In this document: positions 53,062 to 63,080 of the stretch, one piece after another
Layout: each line of letters opens with the position of its first letter
How positions within the stretch are numbered: position 1 is the first letter of the stretch
Source of the DNA: Rubripirellula lacrimiformis
GTDB taxonomy: Bacteria; Planctomycetota; Planctomycetia; Pirellulales; Pirellulaceae
DNA length: 64,000 nt
Direction: 5' to 3'
NCBI RefSeq assembly: GCF_007741535.1
Contig: NZ_CP036525.1
Span: forward strand, 2,232,001 to 2,296,000
The notes under the pieces: generated by a model
What the model was told of the DNA's origin: nothing
The model's database searches: none
The model's input: the letters and a program-made list of their open reading frames with translations, nothing else
Position numbers and translations under genes: made by a program

Positions 53062-54501
53062 ATGTGCACCAGTATTTCTAGTTTTGACTCGCGGACCGGC
53101 CAGCCCTTGTTCGCCGGCGACGTGACCGATTGGGGCCAAATCGCCGAAGTGATGCGTCAGGCGGGAGTTGCGGCAGACCTTTGGCGACGTCATCCCGTCG
53201 ATCAGCGGATCCAAATTGTCCGGCGATATGGTGAAATCCTTGCCGAGGATCGCGACAAGATTCGTGACCTGATTTCCGGCGAGGTCGGAAAATTGCCGTG
53301 GGATTCCGCTGGCGAGGTTTCCGCGTCGATTGCCAAGGCAGAGCTTTCGATCGCTGCGTGGCAGCAGCGCCGCAGCCAACAACAGGTCGATGATGGATCG
53401 GGGCCGGTGCGGCGGATCGTTCGCTATCGACCGCTGGGGGTCGCCTTGGTGTTGGGGCCATTCAATTTCCCGCTGCACCTTCCCGGTGGTCAGATCATTC
53501 CGGCTTTGCTGGCCGGAAACGCGGTGGTTTTCAAACCCAGCGAACAGGCGACTGCCGTCGGCCAGTGGATGGTTCAGGCGTGGAAGCGGGCCGGGCTTCC
53601 CGACCATGTTCTGCAGATGATCGTCGGTGGGGTCGAAACGGCGGTGGCCGCGATCGATTCGCCACACGTCAACGGCGTTTTCCTAACGGGCAGTCGCGCC
53701 GCCGGGCGCGCGATCCATCGTCAGCTGTCGGGGCGTCCCGGTGTGTTGTTGGCGTTGGAACTAGGCGGTAACAATCCGGTTGTGATCGACCCGTCGGCGG
53801 ATCCCCGAGTGGTTGCCGGATTGGTTTCGTTTTCAGCTTTCGTGTCCGCCGGTCAGCGATGCACTTGTGCTCGCCGAGCGTTCTTTGTCGAAGGCCGCTT
53901 GGGCGATCAGCAGATCCAGGCATTAGTGGATCGCACCACACAGATGCGAGTTGGGCTATGCGATGACAGTCCGGCGGCGCACGTCGGTCCGTTGATTTCG
54001 GCGGCCGCCGCCACTTCGCTTCGCGAGACGTATCAGACGTTGTTGGATCTGGGGTGCAGTCCATTGATCCCCTGGCAGGCCAGCGATCGGAATCCTGCGC
54101 TGGTGCACCCGGTCATTCTGGATGCGACCGGAATTCCCGAATCTGCCGAGGCGACGCTCGGGGAAATGGAATGGTTCGGTCCGATCTTGGTGGTCCAGCG
54201 AACTGGCAACCTAGACCGAGCATTCTCGTTAGCGGCGAGCACTCCCTACGGTCTGTCGGCCGCCTTGTTGGGTGGCAGCGAAGACGTCTTCCAGCGGTTC
54301 GTCGATCAGGTCGGTGCGGGGGTAGTCAATTGGAACGGGCCGACCACGGGCGCCGCCGGTGCCCTGCCCTTCGGTGGGTTGGGTGATAGCGGCAACCATC
54401 GCCCGGCGGGATACTACGCCATCGATTTCTGTAGTGACCCGGTGGCATCTCTGCAGCGGCCCGCACCGTCGGCGGATGATCCTTGGAGCGTGGTGGAATG
54501 A
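53062..54501 (+). CDS. astD: N-succinylglutamate 5-semialdehyde dehydrogenase
   Basis: 479 residues, aldehyde dehydrogenase fold. GPFNFPLHLPGGQIIPALLA with FKPSEQ (cofactor), LELGGNNPVVIDPSADPRVV (general base Glu), and the catalytic cysteine in VSAGQRCTCARRAFF. The SxQRCTCARR form is typical of AstD. Acts in the arginine succinyltransferase (AST) pathway. The stop overlaps astB (ATGA). astA, astC and astE are not in the window. Confidence 0.92.
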   Translation: MCTSISSFDSRTGQPLFAGDVTDWGQIAEVMRQAGVAADLWRRHPVDQRIQIVRRYGEILAEDRDKIRDLISGEVGKLPWDSAGEVSASIAKAELSIAAWQQRRSQQQVDDGSGPVRRIVRYRPLGVALVLGPFNFPLHLPGGQIIPALLAGNAVVFKPSEQATAVGQWMVQAWKRAGLPDHVLQMIVGGVETAVAAIDSPHVNGVFLTGSRAAGRAIHRQLSGRPGVLLALELGGNNPVVIDPSADPRVVAGLVSFSAFVSAGQRCTCARRAFFVEGRLGDQQIQALVDRTTQMRVGLCDDSPAAHVGPLISAAAATSLRETYQTLLDLGCSPLIPWQASDRNPALVHPVILDATGIPESAEATLGEMEWFGPILVVQRTGNLDRAFSLAASTPYGLSAALLGGSEDVFQRFVDQVGAGVVNWNGPTTGAAGALPFGGLGDSGNHRPAGYYAIDFCSDPVASLQRPAPSADDPWSVVE

Positions 54502-55829
54502 GTTTGGTTGAAGTTCAGATCGATCGATTGGTCGGCCCCACGCACCATTTTGGCGGGCTGGGGGTTGGCAACTTGGCGTCCAAGTCTCACTCGGGTCAGG
54601 TTTCCAACCCGGCCGCCGCAGCAATCCAAGGGCTGGAAAAGATGAAACTGGTGGCCAGCCTGGGCGTGCCGCAGTGGGTTCTGCCGCCCCAGCAGCGTCC
54701 CGATTGGACGCTGCTGCGATCGCTTGGCTTTGCGGGCAGCGACCGCGACGTGCTTCGTGATGCGCGGGATCGGTCGCCCGAATTGCTGTCTGCGGCGAGC
54801 AGTTCGTCAGCGATGTGGACGGCCAACGCAGCGACGGTAACGGTCGGCAACGATGGCGATCGCTGGGGCACCGATGTGTCGATCGCGAACCTGAGTTCCA
54901 GTCTGCACCGATGTATCGAATGGCAGCAGACCGAAGCTGACCTGCGTGCGATCTTGCCATCGTCAGTGCGAGTTCACTCGCCTCTGATGGGCGGGGCGGC
55001 GATGCGTGACGAGGGTGCTGCCAATCACATGCGTCTGGGACATGTGGATGCACCGGAGTTTGTGGATGTCTTTGTGTATGGGGACCAGGATCCGTTGCCG
55101 CAAAATTTCATGCCGCGTCAAACGCTGGCGTCGTTCCAAGCGATTGATCGTCGCCATCAATGGGATCGGCCGCAGCGGTCTGCGGGGCACGCTGTCTTTC
55201 TGAAACAGCATCCGCGTGCCATCGATGCTGGTGCGTTTCACAACGACGTGGTGGCGATCAGTCATCATGATCTGATGATCCACCACCAATTCGCGTTTGC
55301 GGACAACGACGCGGCGATGGAGTTGCTGGATCGCCGTTGTGTCGAAGTGACCGGTCGACCGGTGGTGCGTGTCCAGGTGGCCGACGACCAGTTGACCATG
55401 GACGAAGCGATTGCGACCTATTTGTTCAACAGCCAGGTCGTTTCGGTGGGCGCCGATGACGCGCCGCCGGTGATGATTTGCCCGGTCCAGGTGGATCGAT
55501 CTGCGGCAGCCAGAGGGTTGGTGGATCGCTGGCAATCGGAGGGGCTGATTTCGCGGGTCCAGTTTGTGGATCTGGGGCAAAGCATGGCCGGTGGTGGCGG
55601 ACCGGCCTGTTTGCGGCTGCGTGTTCCGATGCAGCCTGAGGATGTGGACGCGATGTCGCCGGCCAGTCGCTGGACGCCGGAGCTGCACGATCGACTTTGC
55701 CAGATCATCCACGACGGATATCCCAAGGCGGTGTCATGGGACGAATTGGCGTCGATCGATTTTGTGAACGCAGCGAAAAGAGTTCGTGATCAGGTCGCCG
55801 AGTCGTTGGGTTGCGAAATGCGATCGTAG
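54498..55829 (+). CDS. astB: N-succinylarginine dihydrolase
   Basis: 443 residues. LVGPTHHFGGLGVGNLASKS and NPAAAAIQGLEKMKLVASLG are diagnostic AstB N-terminal segments; NFMPRQTLASFQAIDRRHQW, and AGAFHNDVVAISHHDLMIHH with catalytic His. It hydrolyses succinylarginine to succinylornithine plus CO2 and ammonia. Coupled to astD. Its 3' end overlaps the convergent amidase gene by 40 bases. Confidence 0.93.
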   Translation: MSLVEVQIDRLVGPTHHFGGLGVGNLASKSHSGQVSNPAAAAIQGLEKMKLVASLGVPQWVLPPQQRPDWTLLRSLGFAGSDRDVLRDARDRSPELLSAASSSSAMWTANAATVTVGNDGDRWGTDVSIANLSSSLHRCIEWQQTEADLRAILPSSVRVHSPLMGGAAMRDEGAANHMRLGHVDAPEFVDVFVYGDQDPLPQNFMPRQTLASFQAIDRRHQWDRPQRSAGHAVFLKQHPRAIDAGAFHNDVVAISHHDLMIHHQFAFADNDAAMELLDRRCVEVTGRPVVRVQVADDQLTMDEAIATYLFNSQVVSVGADDAPPVMICPVQVDRSAAARGLVDRWQSEGLISRVQFVDLGQSMAGGGGPACLRLRVPMQPEDVDAMSPASRWTPELHDRLCQIIHDGYPKAVSWDELASIDFVNAAKRVRDQVAESLGCEMRS

Positions 55830-56626
55830 AATTCGGGGCGCCGATCGTTCATGCGGTGGATGACGTGTTTGCCGGCGGTGCGTTCGATGCGTTTGTTGCG
55901 AGCTTCTGCCAGGTCGATATCGGCCATCAGCATAGTTTCCTCGGCGTCGGGGCTGGCCACCAAGACGACACCATCGGGGCCGCAAATCGAACTCATGCCG
56001 CAGAACTCGAATCCCCGCTCGGTTCCCACGCGGTTGGCGGCAACGAAGAACAAGTGGTTTTCCATGCTGCGAGCGGCTGGCACGATTTCGGCGGTTCGCG
56101 ACGCTGTCACCGGCCAATTGGTGCCAAGCGCGATCACGTCGGCGCCTTCGAGCCCCAGGATTCGGATCGGTTCGGGAAACGAGCTGTCGTAACAGATCGC
56201 CAGTCCCACGTTGGCTTCGCGCGCGGCCAGGGTGCGGTACGGGATGTCGCCGCGATCGACGAATCGATCGACACCGATGTGCGGAAGGTGGATTTTGCGA
56301 TAGTTGCCGACGACGCCCTTAGGGCCAATCAGGGCGGATGAATTGAATAAGCGATCCCCGTCGGCTTCAAGAAAGCCGAGCGTGACGTTCAACTGGTGTT
56401 CCGCGGCGGATTGCGCGATCGAGGCGAAAACGGGACTGTCCATGGACAGGGCCTGTTGGGCGGCTTCCTGGCGATCTTCGTAGCCATAACCGCATAGCAT
56501 GCATTCGGGGAATACCACCAGATCCGCATTGGCGCGGCCTGCCAGTTCCATCCATTTTAGAACGCGTGCGACGTTGGCAGCGATATCGGCGAAGACAACA
56601 TCAGTCTGGACGCAGGCAATCTTCAT
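55790..56626 (-). CDS. Carbon-nitrogen hydrolase (nitrilase family)
   Basis: 278 residues with the full E-K-C triad: Glu41 (VVFPECML), Lys111 (NYRKIHLPH), Cys145 (LAICYDSSFPEP). Beta/alpha fold typical of amidases, N-carbamoyl hydrolases and related enzymes; substrate not clear. It converges with astB; a link to nitrogen release from arginine is possible but inferred. Confidence 0.85.
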   Translation of the reverse strand: MKIACVQTDVVFADIAANVARVLKWMELAGRANADLVVFPECMLCGYGYEDRQEAAQQALSMDSPVFASIAQSAAEHQLNVTLGFLEADGDRLFNSSALIGPKGVVGNYRKIHLPHIGVDRFVDRGDIPYRTLAAREANVGLAICYDSSFPEPIRILGLEGADVIALGTNWPVTASRTAEIVPAARSMENHLFFVAANRVGTERGFEFCGMSSICGPDGVVLVASPDAEETMLMADIDLAEARNKRIERTAGKHVIHRMNDRRPEFYDRISQPNDSAT

Positions 56627-56673
56627 CGTAAAACAGACTCTTGGGATTGGTACGAAAGTTCAAGCGAGACATT

Positions 56674-58065
56674 ATGAGCAAGAAAAAGTACGACTACGAC
56701 CTGTTTGTGATCGGTACCGGGCCCGGCGGCGAAGGTGCCGCCATGCAATGTGCCAAACACGGGATGAGTGTTGCCGTAGCTGAAACCTATCGTGAAATTG
56801 GCGGCGGGTGTACCCATTGGGGGACGATCCCCAGCAAGGCCCTGCGGTACGCGATCACCTCGACGATGACCGCCCTGAAAAATCCAGCGCTTCGCGAAAT
56901 GGGGATCACGACCACACCCAGCCTAGAACAGCTGAAACGTGGAACCCAGGCGATTATCGGCCGCCAAGTCACCATGCGTCAGTCGTTTTATGACCGTAAT
57001 AATGTCCCAATCTACCGCGGGCACGCCCGTTTCGTCGATGAACACTCGGTTTCGATCGATGGCGACGAACCGATCACGGCGGAAACTCTGGTCATTGCCA
57101 CCGGGTCACGCCCGTACCGGCCTGCGGGAGTCGATTTCGACCATGCTCGTATTTTCGACAGCGATACGATCCTAGATCTGGATCAGAAACCGATTTCGAT
57201 GTGCATCTACGGGGCCGGTGTGATCGGCGTCGAATATGCATCGATGTTTCGGAATCTGGGGATCAAGGTCAATTTGATCAATACACGAAGCAAGTTGCTG
57301 GAGTTCCTGGACGACGAAATCATCGATGCGATCTCGTATCATCTGCGCGACCAGGGCGTGATCATTCGCCACAATGAAATGATGGAATCGATCACCGGCG
57401 AAGACGATGGCGTGGTGCTGCAGTTGAAGAGCGGCAAACGGGTCAAGACCGACATCCTGTTGTGGGCTAACGGACGCAGCGGCAACACCGACGATCTGGG
57501 GCTACAGAACTTGGAAGTCGTCGCCAACAACCGCGGCCAAATCCAAGTCGACGAGCACTTTCAAACCGTGGTGCCCAACATTTACGCCGTTGGCGATGTG
57601 ATCGGTGTGCCATCGTTGGCCAGTGCGGCGTACACACAGGGGCGTGCTGCCGGTATGCACATCCTTGGCCAAGCCGACGGGAATTTGCGATTGCATGACA
57701 TCCCGACGGGAATCTACACCAGCCCGGAAATCAGCAGCGTCGGCAAGACCGAGCGTGAATTGACCGAAGCGTGTGTGCCCTACGAAGTCGGTCAGGCCCA
57801 GTTCAAAAGTCTCGCACGTGCACAGATCACCGGCCAAACGGTTGGCATGCTGAAGATTCTGTTCCATCGGGAAACGTTGGAAATCTTGGGCGTGCACTGC
57901 TTCGGTGCCAATGCATCGGAGATCGTCCACATTGGTCAAGCGATCATGGTTCAGCCGGGCGCCCAAAACACGTTGACCTACTTTGTCGAGACGACGTTCA
58001 ACTATCCCACGATGGCCGAGGCCTATCGTGTGGCCGCGTTGAACGGCATCAATCGATTGTTCTAG
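56674..58065 (+). CDS. sthA: Soluble pyridine nucleotide transhydrogenase
   Basis: 463 residues. FAD fold [18 protein letters not shown], then [20 protein letters not shown] in place of the CxxxxC of dithiol reductases (SthA lacks it), a NAD(P) fold [20 protein letters not shown] and the C-terminal dimer domain. Balances NADH and NADPH pools. ATG 56674 fits [14 protein letters not shown]; the frame upstream overlaps the divergent amidase promoter region. Confidence 0.9.
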   Translation: MSKKKYDYDLFVIGTGPGGEGAAMQCAKHGMSVAVAETYREIGGGCTHWGTIPSKALRYAITSTMTALKNPALREMGITTTPSLEQLKRGTQAIIGRQVTMRQSFYDRNNVPIYRGHARFVDEHSVSIDGDEPITAETLVIATGSRPYRPAGVDFDHARIFDSDTILDLDQKPISMCIYGAGVIGVEYASMFRNLGIKVNLINTRSKLLEFLDDEIIDAISYHLRDQGVIIRHNEMMESITGEDDGVVLQLKSGKRVKTDILLWANGRSGNTDDLGLQNLEVVANNRGQIQVDEHFQTVVPNIYAVGDVIGVPSLASAAYTQGRAAGMHILGQADGNLRLHDIPTGIYTSPEISSVGKTERELTEACVPYEVGQAQFKSLARAQITGQTVGMLKILFHRETLEILGVHCFGANASEIVHIGQAIMVQPGAQNTLTYFVETTFNYPTMAEAYRVAALNGINRLF

Positions 58066-58113
58066 GCCGCGGTGTCAGAACCAGCGACCGGGGTTGCTCG
58101 GTTGCCCGTCGTG

Positions 58114-58290
58114 GGATTCGCCAGAATTCCTCCTCGCGATCGGTAGCCCGAGAACCGTCACGCCTCGTTCGAGTGTTTTGCATTGCTTGGGATGCGGAAC
58201 TGCGGGTTGAGAAGGAGCACGAGTACGAGCGAAGACTTAGACTCGAACTCGAACTCGAACTCGAACTCGAACTCGAACTCGAACTCGAAC
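58114..58290. repeat. REP-like GGATTCGCCAGAATTCC and (CTCGAA)8 microsatellite
   Basis: GGATTCGCCAGAATTCC at 58114-58130 is related to hairpins at 59853-59907. At 58242-58289 the hexamer CTCGAA is repeated eight times. Apparent frames through it code for alternating Leu-Glu or Phe-Glu runs and are rejected. 58066-58360 contains no gene. Confidence 0.85.
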
Positions 58291-58360
58291 TTTTTTCCTG
58301 CGTCGCATCCCGGCCGGTGCGATGGAGCCCCCGACCGAAGACGATTCGCGATCGGCTGGG

Positions 58361-59809
58361 CTATGCGTTTTCCAGTCGCTCGACGACGGCGCATCCACAA
58401 GAATCGCTCCACACGTTGACGCTGGTGCGAGCCATGTCCAGGACTCGGTCCACGGCCAGGATGATGCCTTGCATTTCGACCGGTAGTCCGACGGCGTGCA
58501 GGATGATGACCATCATCACTAGCCCGGCATGAGGGATTCCGGCGGCACCGACACTGGCTAGCAGCGCGGTCATCGCCACGATGATCTGCTGGGTCAGCGG
58601 CAGGTTATGCCCGAAGTGCAGTTGGGCGATGAATAGCACCGCAACGGCTTCGTAGAGTGCGGTGCCGTCCATGTTGATGGTCGCACCGAGCGGTAGCACG
58701 AAGGATCCTGTCTTGTTGCTAACGCCTGCGCGGTTTTCGACGCTGGACATGGTCAGCGGCAAAGTGCCGTTGCTGCTGGCGCTGCTGAACGCGGTCAGCA
58801 GGGCCGGCGACATTGCCTTGGCGTACTGGATCGGGCTTCGCTTGGCGACAAACTTTAGGATCAGTGGCAGCGTGATGCAGGCGTGGATAGCGAGCGCGAT
58901 CGTGACGGCCAGGACGTACCATCCAAGTGATTTGAAAACGCCTGGACCTTGGGTCGCGGTTACGTAGGCAATCAGGAACAGGACTCCGATCGGGGCCAGT
59001 TTGATGATGGCGGTGGTCATCGCCATCATGACTTCGAAGCCCGCTTTGGCAGCCGCTTCGATTCGCCGGCTGGTTTCGCCGCCAACCGATAGCGTGAACA
59101 AACCGAATGCGATCGTGAACGCGATGATGGAAAGGAAGTTTGGTTCGGTCAGCGCGCCCAGCGGGTTGCTAGGGATCATCGCTTCGAGCTGTTGGAACAG
59201 GATCTCGCCAAGCGATGTTGCTTCGTGGGCCTCTGTGGGGGCGACCGGTACAGCGTCGCCGGCCAAGCCTGGTCGGATGATGTTGACGACCAACAATCCC
59301 GTGATGATCGCCAGCATGCTGGTGCAGACGTAGTACAGCAGCGTTCGGCGGAACATTCGTCCGACACCGTTGGCGCCGCCCAGGCCAAGGATCCCGGTCA
59401 ATAGCGACGTGATGATCAGCGGCACGGCCACCATCTGTAGCATCCGCAGGAACAGCCCGCCGATTTTCTTGAACCAACCGCCCCATCGTTTGGCGGTGCT
59501 TTGCCCGTGCTGGTAATAAATCTTTGCCGCGGCGGCATCGGTCTTGGCCAGTTCGTCGATCGTCCGAAACGTGGTTTCGTCACGGGACAGTGGATCGACG
59601 GTGCGGATGACTGGATCGCCTTCGTCGCCGATGTACTTGATCGTCGTGCGGTCGGACGTGTCGTTGATCGCCGCCGAAGTGATTCCGGGCGGCAGGTCCG
59701 TGGTGACGTTCACGTCGCGAGTGGACGCGAACAGATTCAGAAAGACGCCCAGCAGGGTTCCGGCGACCATGCCAATGAGTATCTGCCAGTGCAGCGCGAG
59801 TCGATGCAT
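58361..59809 (-). CDS. Dicarboxylate/amino acid:cation symporter (DAACS family)
   Basis: 482 residues, about 8 helices plus re-entrant loops. ENRAGVSNKTGSFVLPLGAT with INMDGTALYEAVAVLFIAQL is the GltP/GltPh signature (NMDGT binding motif), preceded by the AFSSASSNGTLPLT serine-rich hairpin. A ~100 residue extracytoplasmic insertion (about 25-120, TTDLPPGITSAAINDTSDRT onwards) separates the first helix from the rest, longer than in GltP. Imports glutamate, aspartate or C4-dicarboxylates with Na+ or H+ (family knowledge). Confidence 0.92.
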   Translation of the reverse strand: MHRLALHWQILIGMVAGTLLGVFLNLFASTRDVNVTTDLPPGITSAAINDTSDRTTIKYIGDEGDPVIRTVDPLSRDETTFRTIDELAKTDAAAAKIYYQHGQSTAKRWGGWFKKIGGLFLRMLQMVAVPLIITSLLTGILGLGGANGVGRMFRRTLLYYVCTSMLAIITGLLVVNIIRPGLAGDAVPVAPTEAHEATSLGEILFQQLEAMIPSNPLGALTEPNFLSIIAFTIAFGLFTLSVGGETSRRIEAAAKAGFEVMMAMTTAIIKLAPIGVLFLIAYVTATQGPGVFKSLGWYVLAVTIALAIHACITLPLILKFVAKRSPIQYAKAMSPALLTAFSSASSNGTLPLTMSSVENRAGVSNKTGSFVLPLGATINMDGTALYEAVAVLFIAQLHFGHNLPLTQQIIVAMTALLASVGAAGIPHAGLVMMVIILHAVGLPVEMQGIILAVDRVLDMARTSVNVWSDSCGCAVVERLENA

Positions 59810-59852
59810 GAAAAATCCATCATTGGCTGGCTAAGGGGGGATTCGATCTCAA

Positions 59853-59911
59853 TTCTGGCGAACTGGGCTTCGCCAGAAGTCCTGCTCCCGCAGGGGATTC
59901 TGGCGAATCCC
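59853..59911. repeat. REP-like hairpins TTCTGGCGAA
   Basis: Perfect arms TTCTGGCGAA (59853-59862) / TTCGCCAGAA (59869-59878), loop CTGGGC, then GGGATTC-tggc-GAATCCC (59895-59912). A relative sits on the other side of the transporter gene at 58114. Confidence 0.8.
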
Positions 59912-59960
59912 ACTGCAAGGCTTCCGTCGTTCGATCGACGTCCCGAAACGCGAAGCCGCG

Positions 59961-62006
59961 TTACGCCTTGGCAGCTTTGGCGACTGCTTCGGCGTTGATG
60001 CCAAAGTGGGCGTAGACTTGGTCGAATGGGCCGCTAGCACCAAACCCGCTCATGCCGACAAACTTGCCGTTGGAACCGATCCAGCGATCCCATGACATTC
60101 GGATGCCGGCTTCGATCGCCACTCGGTTGGTGACCGATGGTGGCAGGACTTCGTCGCGATAGGCTTGGCTTTGGTCGGCGAATAGGTCCATGCAAGGCAT
60201 GCTGACGATACGGACCTTCTTGCCTTCGGCGGTCAGTGTGTCGGCGGCTTCGACGCACATGCAAAGTTCGCTGCCGCTGCCCATCAGGATCACGTCGGGG
60301 GTGCCGTCGCAATCTTGCAACACGTAGCCGCCCTTGGCACATCCGGACGCTGCGTTGTACTTGGTGCGGTCCAGCGTTGGCATGTTCTGGCGCGACAGCA
60401 CGAATGCCGACGGGTGCGTCGTCAGGCCCATCGCCGCGCGATAGCACTCGGATACTTCGTTGGCGTCGCCCGGACGGAATACGTACAAGCCGGGGATCGA
60501 TCGGCAAGCGGTCAGGTGTTCCACCGGTTGGTGCGTCGGGCCATCTTCGCCGACACCGATCGAATCGTGGGTCAGGATATAGATGACCGGTTGGTGCATG
60601 ATGCTGGCCAATCGCATCGCACCACGCATGTAGTCGGTGAACACAAAGAACGTCGCACAGTAGGACTTCAGTCCGGTCAGCGACAAACCGTTCGTGATGC
60701 CGGCCATGGCGTGTTCGCGGATGCCGAAGTGCAGGTTGCGTCCGCCGTAATGGTTGGTCAGGAAATCGCCAGCACCATCAAACTTCAGATCCGATTTGTT
60801 GCTCGGTGCCAAGTCGGCTGATCCACCGATCATGAACGGAACGTTCTTGGCGATGGCGTTCAAGACTTTGCCGCCACTGTTGCGGGTCGCGTCGCCCTTT
60901 TCGCATGCATCGAAGACAGGAATGTCTTGGTCCCAACCTTGTGGCAATTCGCCAGCGAAGACCGATTTCAGTTCAGCGGCTTTGGCCGGGTGGGCCGATT
61001 GGTACTTGGACCATACTTCCGACCACTTCGCGAAGGCTTCCGATCCGCGTTTGCCCAGGTTGTCGGCAAAGTGCTCGATCACGCCGTCGGGAACATAGAA
61101 TTTCTTGTCGGCGGGCAGCCCGTAGGCTTCTTTGGCCAAGGCGATTTCGTCCCAACCCAGCGGTGCCCCGTGGGCGCCGTGCGTGTTTTGTTTGTGGGGG
61201 GCACCGTAACCGATGATGCTTTTGACGATGATCAGCGTCGGTTTGTCGGTGCAGGCGTGGAAGTTGGCAACGGCTTTGCTGACCGCTTCTCGGTCGTTGG
61301 CGTCGGTGACGGTGACGACGTTCCAGCCCAGGCCTTTGAACTTGGTGGCCATGTCTTCGCTGAACGCCAAGTCTGTATCACCTTCGATGGTGATGTTGTT
61401 GTCGTCGTACAGCCAGCACAGGTTGTCTAGTTGCAGGTGGCCGGCGATCGAGGCGGCTTCGCAGGCGATGCCTTCCATCATGTCGCCGTCGCTGCACAGG
61501 GCGTAGACGTTGTAATCAAACAGGGTCAGGTCGTCGGTGTTGTAGTTGGCAGCCAGCCATTTTTCGGCCATTGCCATGCCCACGCTGTTGCTGACGCCTG
61601 CGCCCAAGGGGCCGGTGGTGGTTTCGATACCAGCGGCTTCGGCGTATTCCGGGTGTCCGGCACAGACGCTGCCGATTTGACGGAAGTTCTTGATGTCTTC
61701 CAGGGTGATCGACAGCTTGTCGGTTGGATTGCCCGCATCGTCGACGGCTTTGACGCCCGCCAAGTACAGCGTGCTGTACAGCAGCATCGAAGCGTGGCCG
61801 CAGGACAGAACAAAACGATCGCGGCCAGGCCAGTGCGGCTGGGACGGATCGTAGTTCATTTCGTGGTTGAACAGCTGGTACGCGATTGGCGCCAGGGCCA
61901 TCGGCGTGCCTGGGTGGCCGCTGTTGGCCGTTTGTACCGCGTCCATGCTGAGGGTGCGGATGGTGTCGACGGCAAGTTTTTGGATGTCGGTCGATGCAAC
62001 GCTCAT
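59961..62006 (-). CDS. tkt: Transketolase
   Basis: 681 residues from ATG 62006 (62018 gives four more). Thiamine-binding N-terminus (TANSGHPGTPMALAPIAYQL, CSDGDMMEGIACEAASIAGH, DDNNITIEGDTDLAFSEDMA), middle domain (GIREHAMAGITNGLSLTGLK, YILTHDSIGVGEDGPTHQPV) and C-terminal domain. Full family length. Moves two-carbon units in the pentose phosphate pathway. The hairpin ATCGGGG/CCCCGAT at 62065-62098 separates it from surE upstream. Confidence 0.95.
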   Translation of the reverse strand: MSVASTDIQKLAVDTIRTLSMDAVQTANSGHPGTPMALAPIAYQLFNHEMNYDPSQPHWPGRDRFVLSCGHASMLLYSTLYLAGVKAVDDAGNPTDKLSITLEDIKNFRQIGSVCAGHPEYAEAAGIETTTGPLGAGVSNSVGMAMAEKWLAANYNTDDLTLFDYNVYALCSDGDMMEGIACEAASIAGHLQLDNLCWLYDDNNITIEGDTDLAFSEDMATKFKGLGWNVVTVTDANDREAVSKAVANFHACTDKPTLIIVKSIIGYGAPHKQNTHGAHGAPLGWDEIALAKEAYGLPADKKFYVPDGVIEHFADNLGKRGSEAFAKWSEVWSKYQSAHPAKAAELKSVFAGELPQGWDQDIPVFDACEKGDATRNSGGKVLNAIAKNVPFMIGGSADLAPSNKSDLKFDGAGDFLTNHYGGRNLHFGIREHAMAGITNGLSLTGLKSYCATFFVFTDYMRGAMRLASIMHQPVIYILTHDSIGVGEDGPTHQPVEHLTACRSIPGLYVFRPGDANEVSECYRAAMGLTTHPSAFVLSRQNMPTLDRTKYNAASGCAKGGYVLQDCDGTPDVILMGSGSELCMCVEAADTLTAEGKKVRIVSMPCMDLFADQSQAYRDEVLPPSVTNRVAIEAGIRMSWDRWIGSNGKFVGMSGFGASGPFDQVYAHFGINAEAVAKAAKA

Positions 62007-62102
62007 CAGCAGGTTCACTCACGCTTAGATTTAGAAGGGATGTTGTTGGCGAAAGAGTAATGGGATCGGGGCGAAATCGAAAGGGGTTTCACCCCGATAG
62101 GG

Positions 62103-62864
62103 CTACCCTTTTAGCCCCCAGTTTCGCATCGATTCCAGCAGCCGACGCTCGGTCAAATCGAATTGCAGCGGTGTCAGGGTGCAGTTGCCCGCCGCCAATT
62201 GGCTGACGTCCGCGTCTTCCGGCGGTGGCGTTTCTGGTTCGCTCCATTGGGCCCAGTAATAAGGCCGGCCCTGGGGATCGGCGCGTTTTTCGTAGCTGCG
62301 GCCGTATTGGGCCAGCCCCATCGGGACCACTTCGACGTCTTTGGGCGAAAGCGTCGCGGCCGTCGGGACGTTCAAATTGAACAGTCGCCCCTTGGCCTCG
62401 GGTTGGTCAATCAGGCCCCGGACGACGTTTTTGGCGATCACGGCGGCGGATTGGTAATCCGCGTCTTCGTCGTATTCCAGCGACACCGCGACGCTGGTGA
62501 CCCCAAAAAACGCTCCTTCGATGGCGGCCGCGACCGTACCGCTGTACAGCACGTTGATGCCGGAGTTCAGCCCGCTGTTGATTCCGGAGACCACCAAGTC
62601 GACCGGATTGTCCTTGAACAGTTCGCCGATCGCTAGCTTTACACAATCCGCCGGAGACCCGTCCACGGCCCAGGCCCAGTGCCGGCCGTCTTTCCGCATC
62701 GATTTGCACGTTAGCGGTGTCAAGAACGTGATTGCGTGGCCAACCCCGGACTGTTCGGTGGCCGGTGCAACCACCACCACTTCGCCCAGGTGCCGCAATT
62801 GTTGCTCCAGCGCCGCAATCCCCGGTGCGAACACTCCATCGTCATTTGTCAGCAAAATACGCAT
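62103..62864 (-). CDS. surE: 5'/3'-nucleotidase SurE
   Basis: 253 residues from ATG 62864. MRILLTNDDGVFAPGIAALE (metal DD), VVVAPATEQSGVGHAITF, and SGINSGLNSGINVLYSGTVA with A-AIEGAFFGVTSVAVS complete the SurE signature. Hydrolyses nucleoside monophosphates. The in-frame extension to 62996 is not conserved. Possible transcript with tkt, 96 bases apart. Confidence 0.94.
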   Translation of the reverse strand: MRILLTNDDGVFAPGIAALEQQLRHLGEVVVVAPATEQSGVGHAITFLTPLTCKSMRKDGRHWAWAVDGSPADCVKLAIGELFKDNPVDLVVSGINSGLNSGINVLYSGTVAAAIEGAFFGVTSVAVSLEYDEDADYQSAAVIAKNVVRGLIDQPEAKGRLFNLNVPTAATLSPKDVEVVPMGLAQYGRSYEKRADPQGRPYYWAQWSEPETPPPEDADVSQLAAGNCTLTPLQFDLTERRLLESMRNWGLKG

Positions 62865-63080
62865 TGTTTTCCTTTGGGTTTGCCCCGTCGTGCAACTGTT
62901 CGGCGGGATATCGGGCGCGGAATCCCGCAATGGTGGTACAGGATTCTTGGCGGTCCCGTTAGGCCCTCGAAGCGAAGTATCCAGACGACTTCGCATAGAG
63001 CCCCTTTAGAAATTCACTCGCATTTTCTACACTTCGTGATTCCATCCCGCGACACCTGATGCCACGCACACGACGCCTTC

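Noticed and set aside
58157-58532. Frames encoding LELELE or FEFEFE runs
   Set aside because: Direct translation of the CTCGAA microsatellite; overlaps the symporter 3' end.
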